Shown: positions 56,685-64,000 of the stretch, one piece after another
Numbering within the stretch: the stretch's first letter is position 1
How the letters are laid out: each line of letters starts with the position of its first letter
NCBI RefSeq assembly: GCF_029852145.1
Contig: NC_079972.1
Coordinates: forward strand, 6,211,795-6,275,794
DNA length: 64,000 bases
Direction: 5' to 3'
Source of the DNA: Microplitis mediator
Taxonomy: Eukaryota; Arthropoda; Insecta; Hymenoptera; Braconidae
Position numbers and translations under genes: made by a program
Notes under the pieces: model-generated
Databases searched by the model: none
What the model was told of the DNA's origin: nothing
What the model saw: only the letters and a program-made list of their open reading frames with translations

Positions 56685-56937
56685 TGGTTGTGAACGCTCT
56701 ATAACTTTCTAACTAATCAATTGATTTGAATGGTTAAGGCGGCAATCGAAGGAGCTTGTTGGCCATCAACTTTCTTGAATATTTCAGATCATCAGATCAA
56801 GTAGACTCGAAAATATTTGCGAATTATAAAAAAAAATTTTTTTTTAGTTTTTTTTTTTTTTTTGATTTCTCAGAAACGGCTTGAACGATCAACTTCACAA
56901 TCTAATCAGCTCTAGAACTTAATAAAACGCGTAATTT
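56685..56937 (-). repeat. Family A dispersed repeat, partial, reverse orientation
   Basis: TGGTTGTGAACGCTCTATAA, GGCGGCAATCGAAGGAGC, TGATCAAGTAGACTCGAAAA-like text and AATCAGCTCTAGAACT, ending at AATAAAACGCGT. The left third of the element is missing. Confidence 0.7.
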
Positions 56938-57022
56938 TGAGCATCCCAGATGCATCTGGAAATTTTTAGGATAGTCTAAATTATCCTAGACTCATTGGAA
57001 TTAATTTCAAGTAATTTCAGTC
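56938..57022 (-). repeat. Inverted single unit of the 98-bp satellite
   Basis: GAGCATCCCAGATGCATCTG, ATTATCCTAGACTCATTGG and AATTAATTTCAAGTAATTTC are the reverse complement of one unit of the array at 58795-59255. Confidence 0.7.
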
Positions 57023-58315
57023 TACACGGAAAAAAATAATCGGTAGGCGATCGGTAGCCGCTACCGATTAATTTTCGGTTGCTGATACGGATTTCAATCG
57101 GTAACGGCTACCGAAATAATCGGTAGCTGTTACCGATTAATTTTCGGTAGCCGTTACCGATTATTTCGGTAGCTATCACCGATTTTTTTGGTATCAGTTA
57201 CGTACACAGGGGAATATACATGTGCACTCGCACACGCGCACACACGGACACACATCGCGTTCCTAATGCCAAAAAGGCATATAATTTTTTTTTTTTGCTC
57301 AATCGCTTAGAAATGATTTGAAATGAATATTTTGATAATAAAAACAATTAAAACCAAAAAGGCCTATAAATATACATAAGCCTTTTTGCTTTTAGGGACA
57401 ATGGTAATTAATGCCAAAAAGGCATATAAAAAAAAAGTATATTACCATGAAGTTGAACCCGTGAATTCAAATTTAAATATACTAAGGGAAAAAATTAAAG
57501 TCAAAAAAAATTTCGAAATTTTTCAGTGAGTTTTGAGTAGCTGGATTTATGTGGATAATGGTCTTGTCGTGAATTTAAAAAAAAAAAAAAACATTTTGAA
57601 GCTCGACGACTGATTTTCAGATTTTTCGGTGAAAACTTTTTAGGAGCCACTTATCGCTTCAGAGTGACGAAATTGATCAAAAAACAAAAATTAAAGTATT
57701 AATGCCAAAATGGCCTATAACAGCAAGCACATGCCTTTTTGGCATTAATTTGATTTTTCATTATTTAGTTAGTGCTCAAAAGGCGCATAAATAAATAATC
57801 ATTAAAATATTAAATTCATTCATTTTTTGTTAATAAATATTTAATTGAACCAATTCGTTGATTTTATTGATTTTTTATTTATACGCCTTTTTGGCATTAG
57901 CTAAAAAATTAAAAATAAAATTAATGCCAAAAAGGCATATGCTTGCTGTTATAGGCCATTCTGGCATTAATATTTTAATTTTTGTTTTTCGATCAATTTC
58001 TTCACTATGAAGCGATAGGTGAATTAAAAAAAAATTATATGCCTTTTTGGTATTAGGGATGCGACATGCACACACACAGACACACGCACACGCACACTCC
58101 TACACACATCCCGTGTAACATCCCTTAGAAATAGTTTTTTGATGTCCACTAAAATTCGTCAGTAGAACCGAAATAATCGGTTGCAGTTACCGATTTCGAT
58201 CAGTAACTGCTACCGAAATAATCGATACCAGCTACCGACTGTTTCGGTAGCCGTTACCAATTGAAATCGGTAGTGGCTACCGACTGCCAATCGGTAGCTG
58301 CTACCGATTATTTTT
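57023..58315. mobile_element. Large composite fold-back element with CGGTAGC arms, about 1.3 kb
   Basis: It starts TACACGGAAAAAAATAATCG. Both flanks (57040-57190 and 58155-58312) are arrays of CGGTAGCTGCTACCGATTA-type words. Inside lie two nested inverted repeats. The outer arms are 57231-57290 and 58030-58090, each with a CACACG tract and TAATGCCAAAAAGGCATATA-like text. The inner arms are 57651-57750 and 57915-58020. TGCCAAAAAGGCA (or its complement) occurs exactly at 57267, 57412, 57732 and 57925. No ORF. The right terminus appears cut off by the adjoining family A copy. Confidence 0.8.
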
Positions 58316-58755
58316 AACTTCCCGCTAAGAAAATCGACGATTTTCGGAAAATTCGGGAAGTTGTTGTTTTCACCCCGATTTACGAAAATCGAAATTTTAT
58401 CAGATGTCGACGTTTTGATGTCCTAGGAAGCTATTCTGACTATTTTCAGAATGATGTCCGAGTGTGTGTGTGTGATCGGTCTATAATTCTGAAAATTTCA
58501 GATCATTTGATCAAATAGACTCGAAAATATTGGTGAATTACGAAAAAAAAATATTTTTTTTTTTTAGTGTTTTATTGATTTCTCAGAAACGACTTATACG
58601 ATCAACTTTAAAATCTAATCAGCTCTATAACTCAATAAAACGCGTCGATTGCCGCCTTAGCCATCTCAATCGGATAATTCGTTCGAGAGTTATCGCGGGA
58701 GAAAGAAATGGTAAAAAACGGTTTTTTGCGAATATCTTTGAAACAACTGAACTAA
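58316..58755 (-). repeat. Family A dispersed repeat, partial, reverse orientation
   Basis: It starts AACTTCCCGCTAAGAAAATC and CGGGAAGTTGTTGTTTTCAC, then a short (TG)n, AATCAGCTCTATAACTC and AACGCGTCGATTGCCGCC, ending in AACAACTGAACTA. It has an internal deletion after the TG tract (GATCGGTCTATAATTCTG). Confidence 0.8.
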
Positions 58756-58794
58756 AAAATTCCAAAAATATAAATTAAGTTTATAAATTATTCG

Positions 58795-59255
58795 AAAATT
58801 AATTCTAATTGATCTAGAACGTTCTGGATTGTTCTAAAAACTTCGAGACACATCGGGAATGCTCCAATTTAGACTAATTAGATTGAAATCACTGGAAATT
58901 AATTCTAATGAGTTAGAATAATCTAGATTGTCCTAAAAATTTCGAGATGCATCTGGAATGTTCAAAATTGAACTCAGTGAATTAAATCACTTGAAATTAA
59001 TTCTAATTAGTCAAGTATGTTTTCTTGTTCTAAAAATTTATAGACACATTTGGAATGCTCCAAACTGAACTTAGTTGAGTTGAATCACTTGAAATAAATT
59101 CTAATGAGTCTAGAATGTTCTAGATTGTTGCGAATATTTGGAGAATCATTCGGAAAGCTCCAGATTATAGGTAGTTCATTCAAATCTCATAAAAACGATT
59201 CTAATTAGTCTAGAATGTTTTGCAAGGTTCAGGAAATCAGATAACATTCTAGAAA
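58795..59255. repeat. 98-100-bp satellite, about 4.6 copies
   Basis: ATTAATTCTAAT begins units at about 58798, 58898, 58996, 59094 and 59193. Each unit has TCTAGAATGTTCTAGATTGT, TTCGAGACACATCGGGAATG and CTCCAAATTGAACT-like text. The units contain GAAnnTTC words, like heat-shock-element modules. Confidence 0.85.
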
Positions 59256-59265
59256 ATTCGAGTAA

Positions 59266-59631
59266 GGGAGCCTGGAGCACGAAGGCCCCCTTAAGCCGGT
59301 TTTTTCTTTTTGTGGCTTTTGACTATCAAAATCGTTTATTTTCCGTCTATTTCGGAAGAATCAGTCTAAATTTTGCAAAAAATCGACAAAAATTTTTTTT
59401 CCTGGGGCGCGAAGGCCCTCTCCCCCAAAAATGATAAAAAAAATTTTTTTTTTTATTTTCCGTCAATTTAATTTTTTCGTTACAATTTTTTTTTGAGTGG
59501 TTAATTTTACCCCACATATCACATATTGCCCTGAAATATAATAAAAGCATTATAGAGGTCATAACTCGACGGTATATAAAAAAAAAATTTTTACCTAATT
59601 TTTGAGGGGGGCCTTCGTGCTCCAGGCTCCC
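59266..59631. mobile_element. MITE with perfect 25-bp terminal inverted repeats, 366 bp
   Basis: GGGAGCCTGGAGCACGAAGG plus CCCCC (59266-59290) is perfectly mirrored at 59607-59631. The interior is A/T homopolymer-rich with a second GCGCGAAGGCCCTC word near 59406. The 71-aa minus ORF is incidental. Confidence 0.9.
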
Positions 59632-60530
59632 CTATATATGTATAAACATTAAATTACTTAATAATAATTTTATCGGTGTAGGATGCTCTGGATTGTTTTA
59701 AAAATTTGAAAAATTTTATAAAAATTAAAAAATATGTTTTAAAGTCGTAAATCACACGAAAATAATCGGAACAACCTCGTCGAAAAATATTTGAGAACGA
59801 TCGGAATTGATTTGTAGTGATGTTCGACATTCGAATATTTCAGAACTTATCAGGTCATTTTCGAAATTTCAGAACAGTTCAAAAAATTTAACACAATTAA
59901 ATGCACCACCAACAAATAACCCAGCAAAGCGGGTGTTCGCAGCTAGTATATGTATATCAGAAAACAATAACCACGAAAACATCGATTTCACTAATGGATG
60001 ATGGCACGTAATAAATAGGAATTTCCGCAAATAAAATGTACCTTTCCATCTATTATTTTACATGTAATAATTCAGATTATTTCTTTATTAATCAATTGAG
60101 CTATACATCAGTATTTTATTATTTTTTATCAAATTTCTCATGTCTATAAAATATATCTACAGTATTTCGTTGTATAAATACAAATGTTAATAAGCTAATT
60201 AATTTATCACAAAGTTAATCTATAAACTGAAAACAGAACATATATTCTTTCCGTTTTAATATTCCTATTGATACATATATTTTAGTGATTTAATGAATTC
60301 AAAAAAACGTGACATGTATGTTTTATAACATAGATCACATAATACCGTTCTGTATTCTCTTCACGTATTGTTCGATATAGATATAAGGACAATGCCAGCT
60401 TTTACTATTAAATATTAAAAAAAAACAATAATTTTCAAATGTTATAGTTATTTTAAACAATATACAAGAAAGTATATAGATTCGGTAGTAACGATTTTAT
60501 TATTGCCGCCTGTTATTTCCTGTCCATATT

Positions 60531-60536
<6 letters not shown>

Positions 60537-60628
<92 letters not shown>
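60537..60628. repeat. (TA)n microsatellite, about 46 units
   Basis: Uninterrupted TA run. Confidence 0.98.
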
Positions 60629-60629
<1 letters not shown>

Positions 60630-61112
60630 TCTTGCGTTTAATTGAACAATGAAATAATCCTGCAGAAAAACCTATTGTAGTGATTTCATTGATTTAAAAA
60701 TTCAACAGAATTAAATCAAATCAGTTTTTATTTAGAAATATAATAGTATGTTATATAGGGCATTCCACGCCAAATCGACCACTTTAGAACTCGACCCCCT
60801 TCGATTTGGCTGAAAATTTTTTCTATACGGAAAAAAGAAAACTAGAATAGTTACAGAATAAAATGTAAAAACAAGCCCGTCGTATTAAAATTTACAAAAG
60901 TTAAAATGTATAATGTAATTTTTAAATTTTATCCTGTAAAAAATTAGTTGCAACTTAAGCAGTAATATTTAAAGTTTGAAAATGTAAATCGATCACAACA
61001 AAATGTAAAATAATTATTATCTTTTGCTCACAGAAAGTTCTTTTCTTTAAAAAATCATTTATTCCTCTTTAAAACTGTAAAAATTACAGTTTAGCCGTTG
61101 TGTAAAAATTAA

Positions 61113-61836
61113 GGGGGACAACCACTGTGAAATTTCAAAAAAAAAAAATTTTTTTTTTTTTTATTAAATCAAAGTGTATATGTTCAAAAATATGTATTTA
61201 AAGTTTTATATGAAAATTCCGAATATTTTTCAAGTTATAGTCATTTTTGTGACAGCGCGTCAACTGACCGCTGCATCGACTAAAAACTTTAAACGCGTTT
61301 TTCTCGAAACTACTTTTTTTGAACTGGTGGTATCTGTAATTTGCATAAATATCAACCGATTCGCAACTTTTTTTGCCGTATTCGTCTATTCAGTAGCTAT
61401 AGTTGTATATAGGGGATTTTGAAAATTTTGATTTTTAAGATTTTTTAGGGCTGTTTGAATCCAAAAAAATGAGAAAAAATAACGAAAAAATTTTTAATAT
61501 GTCGCCATGTTTTTTCAAATTCAAATTTTCAAAATCCCCTATGTGCAACGATAACCACATGCATACAGATTACAACGCCGTTTGGTTTTTTTGTTTCTGA
61601 TAATCCGTTTTTGAGTTAGAGATGACACCGTGGTGGGGGAAATTTTTTTGTTGCTCCACAAAAATGCTTATAACTTTGTAACAACATGATATTTTTTAAT
61701 GAAAATTTAGGAGAATTATCTTCAATATATACTTTAGTAAACAAAAAAAACCCGATCCCCAAATTCCTTTATTATTCCAGTCAAAAAAATTCCTGAAAAT
61801 CACCTATTTTTTCGATCCTCACAGTGGCTATCGCCC
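61113..61836. mobile_element. TTAA-flanked piggyBac-type MITE, 724 bp, nested
   Basis: TTAA at 61109-61112 and 61837-61840 flanks GGGGGACAACCACTGTGA and TCACAGTGGCTATCGCCC, an inverted pair with a few mismatches. A TTAA duplication with G/C-triplet ends is the piggyBac pattern. The interior has no transposase frame. It sits inside the 60836-62522 element and is therefore younger. Confidence 0.75.
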
Positions 61837-62102
61837 TTAAAGTATCAAATAAGAAAATTTGTTGAGTGGTTCGAGAAAATTTACAGTGCGAGCATTCAAT
61901 TATGAACCTTAATGTAGAAAGTGAAACTATTACTGAAATTTTATTATTATTAAGTATTATTGAAATTTTAGACAGTATCACGGCAATTAGCTGGATGTAC
62001 AAAAATACTAATTCTATTCAATTGTCAGTAAATATTTTCAAAATAGTATATGTGAGTGCACGTTGCGCTAAGCCAAGACCCATGCTCCAATATTAGCGAT
62101 TA

Positions 62103-62400
62103 TACACAGAAAAAACAGTTAGCGTGAATCAAGAAAAATATTCTTGATTCAAGAATTTTTTTTTTGATCGATTCGGAAAATAAAAATTTACTTGCACCAA
62201 GTAAACATTTATCTTCAAATTTTTATCTTGAATCAAAATTTTTTTTCTCACGTCAACATATTTTTACGCTTAAATCAAAAAATTTTCACTTGTTTCAAGA
62301 ATTAATATTTCTTAAAGTAAGAGATATTATTTTTGGAGCAAGATAAATTATTTTTTGGTAGCAATACTGCATTTTTTTGGTTAAAGAAAATAAAATTTCT
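62103..62400. mobile_element. Short element with CTTGATTCAAG words, related to 5413-5622
   Basis: It starts TACACAGAAAAAACAGTTAG, close to the start of the 5413-5622 element, and carries ATTCTTGATTCAAGAATTTT, CTTGTTTCAAGAA and similar palindromic words. The right end is not defined. Confidence 0.5.
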
Positions 62401-62913
62401 CGGAACAAGTACTTTTCTTTTCATGGAAGTATTGCACGTCTCATGATGCGAAGGGGCTTAATATGACGGGCTTGTTTTTACATTTTATTCAGTAACTATT
62501 CTAGTTTTCTTTTTTCCGTGTATAATTACGAAATTTTACTCTTTCAGTGAGTAAAAATCAATCAGATGAATTTTTACTCACAATTACGAATAATAATTAC
62601 CCCTAGCGGCTGTCTAAATAAATTATCTCTAATTTAATTTTTATTCGTACACGGAAAAAAAAGCAATGCTGCTGCATTAGCAACGTTACTGTAGTATGAT
62701 CTTGTGGCTGTAACAGGAATAACCTGTTGCTGCAACAGGATATTTCTGTTACAGCTACAAGATCAGTCCTGTTGCAGTCACAGGTCTATTTCTGTTGCAA
62801 TCACATGTCCATTCCTGTTGCAGCCACAGGAATAATCTCAGATTCATAATAAGAGTAATAATGTGTATTAATGGAGTTGAGAATCAACGACGGTAATATA
62901 TATTTTTTTCTGC

Positions 62914-63019
62914 ACACACACACACATACACACAAGTGCGTACTCTCAAACGGACGTACGCACACATACATGCACACACACAAACATTCGTGTACACTCG
63001 CACACACATGTGTGCATAC
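62914..63019. repeat. Imperfect (CA)n tract
   Basis: CACACACACACATACACACA and similar, interrupted. Confidence 0.85.
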
Positions 63020-63038
63020 ACGCGCATATATATGTATA

Positions 63039-63042
<4 letters not shown>

Positions 63043-63109
<67 letters not shown>
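63043..63109. repeat. (TA)n microsatellite with one TG interruption
   Basis: About 33 TA units with a single TATG break near 63073. Confidence 0.95.
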
Positions 63110-63111
<2 letters not shown>

Positions 63112-63244
63112 AAAAAATATTTTTATCGGGGTTGGTCTCCAACTCCGTTAATTCACTTATATTATATATTTGTCGCGATTTCAAGACTATTCCTATGATT
63201 GCAACAGGACTGGCCCTGTGGCAGCCACAGGGTAGATTTATCAA

Positions 63245-64000
63245 AAAAAATGGTAAGAGACCTATTTTGAAGAGCGTTCAATTTCCTACAAAAATGTGTA
63301 TAAGTCTATTCGCTCTATTAATCTGTTATAACGAGTTCGAAAAACTCATAGTTTGAATCAAAGTTTTCCCGTGTTATTTAAATGGGAAATAGACTTTTTC
63401 AATGAACTAGGTCTGTAATCGAGATAGAATTTTTTTTTCTTGAGCGAAAATTTTTCTTTTGTAGTAATTTTTGGTTTTTTCCACAAGCTCTTAAAAAAAA
63501 AAAAATTTTGCTCTGAAATGACGCACCCTTATATATATATATATTCGTTCAGTCGATATCTATCGATCAAATAACGTAAAGCATATACTGAACTCAATCA
63601 CTTCTATGTACTTTGACATTATATTATATTATACATATGTAAATATATATATATAACATGACTAGAATACATAATTCTGATACTTGTGTCAAAATATCCC
63701 AAGAGAAGCGTTGCGTCAAGGGTTGAAAAAATCAATGTCCGTTATCAGAATATTCTGAATGACATTACGTAGATATCAGTGTATATATATATATTTATAG
63801 ATATGCCTATAAAAATTTTATGTAGTAGACGATAGATCAGGAATTAAATACCAGGTAAACTCTATTACTACATCATTACACTGACATTGTACGATAAAAA
63901 ACTAATAGGCTCAAATTGTTTACCATAAAACGGTATTTGAAAGTTAATCCATTTAATTGAACCATTTATTCAAATATTTTCATTTTATTTTACTCATCTG
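63245..64000. other. AT-rich right edge, nothing recognised
   Basis: Presumably still Sap47 intron 4. No exon with BSD-domain content was found up to the window end. Confidence 0.4.

Larger units (their letters stand above)
60836..62522. mobile_element. 1.7-kb element with about 65-bp terminal inverted repeats
   Basis: ACGGAAAAAAGAAAACTAGA, ATAGTTACAGAATAAAATG and AAAAACAAGCCCGTCGTATT at the left are mirrored almost perfectly by AATATGACGGGCTTGTTTTT, CATTTTATTCAGTAACTATT and TTCTTTTTTCCGTGTAT at the right. It carries no transposase ORF, and much of its length is later insertions (61113-61836 and 62103-62400). The left flank, GGGCATTCCACGCCAAATCG, looks like part of yet another repeat. Confidence 0.85.
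62649..63231. mobile_element. Element built of CTGTTGCAG/ACAGG words, with microsatellite core
   Basis: TACACGGAAAAAAAAGCAAT opens it. CCTGTTGCAGCCACAGG and variants occur repeatedly at 62720-62832 and again at 63196-63230 (TTGCAACAGGACTGGCCCTG), so the two GC-richer ends flank a CA and TA microsatellite core. The 147- and 161-aa ORFs across it are repeat artefacts. Confidence 0.65.
46395..64000 (+). other. Sap47 intron 4 (at least 17.6 kb), nested repeat layers
   Basis: No exon encoding the BSD domain was found. Between the mobile elements listed separately, the stretches 47750-48130, 49300-51900, 53000-53400, 53600-55350 and 59640-60530 are AT-rich with nothing recognised. Small ORFs here look random. 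Confidence 0.6.

Noticed and set aside
58795..59255. CRISPR-like spaced repeats
   Set aside because: Eukaryotic context; whole 98-bp units repeat, with no unique spacers between short repeats.
62801..63356. 147- and 161-aa ORFs on opposite strands
   Set aside because: Driven by CA and TA microsatellites; His-Thr and Tyr-Ile repeats only.

Overview
The window is about 75% A+T (my estimate by eye) and eukaryotic. It has spliced genes with GT-AG introns, a cytosolic ribosomal protein gene, long transposon-filled introns and many AT microsatellites. The gene set (a single-PDZ Sip1/NHERF protein, a Rip11-type Rab11 effector, Sap47) and core-promoter sequences of the TCAGT and TCT types point to an insect. 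The very high AT content and the style of the dispersed repeats make me favour a parasitoid wasp (Hymenoptera, perhaps Braconidae). That placement is inference; no sequence search was run.

Layout. 1-7300: a 72-bp and a 33-bp GC-rich minisatellite, hairpin elements, a tRNA-derived relic, a TA-flanked MITE and broken copies of a dispersed repeat (called family A below). 7335-14026, minus strand: Rip11 (Rab11-FIP), six coding exons, 575 aa, C2 domain at the N-terminus and Rab11-binding domain at the C-terminus. 14.0-18.3 kb: intergenic DNA with a palindromic MITE and one orphan exon-like island. 19219-29193, plus strand: Sip1/NHERF-like scaffold, two coding exons split by a 9.2-kb intron full of fold-back elements. 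29.2-33.0 kb: intergenic, with a near-complete family A copy. 32978-34420, minus strand: RpS4, four coding exons, with a TOP/TCT start and, in intron 2, what looks like an undescribed H/ACA snoRNA. 37588 to beyond the right edge, plus strand: Sap47 (synapse-associated protein of 47 kDa). Four coding exons are visible; the BSD-domain exons are not, so the gene runs off the window. Everything from 46.4 to 64 kb appears to be its intron, with several nested transposon layers.

The three regulatory or trafficking genes are unrelated in pathway: Rip11 in recycling endosomes, Sip1 in cortical ERM scaffolding, Sap47 at presynapses. I see no operon-like or cluster logic. The most notable non-gene signals are the intronic H/ACA snoRNA candidate, a possible alternative last exon of Sap47, and a set of about a dozen internally unrelated short elements that share one terminal signature (TA followed by CAC, then a G/A-rich step into a run of A). 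No transposase or reverse transcriptase ORF was found; all elements look non-autonomous.
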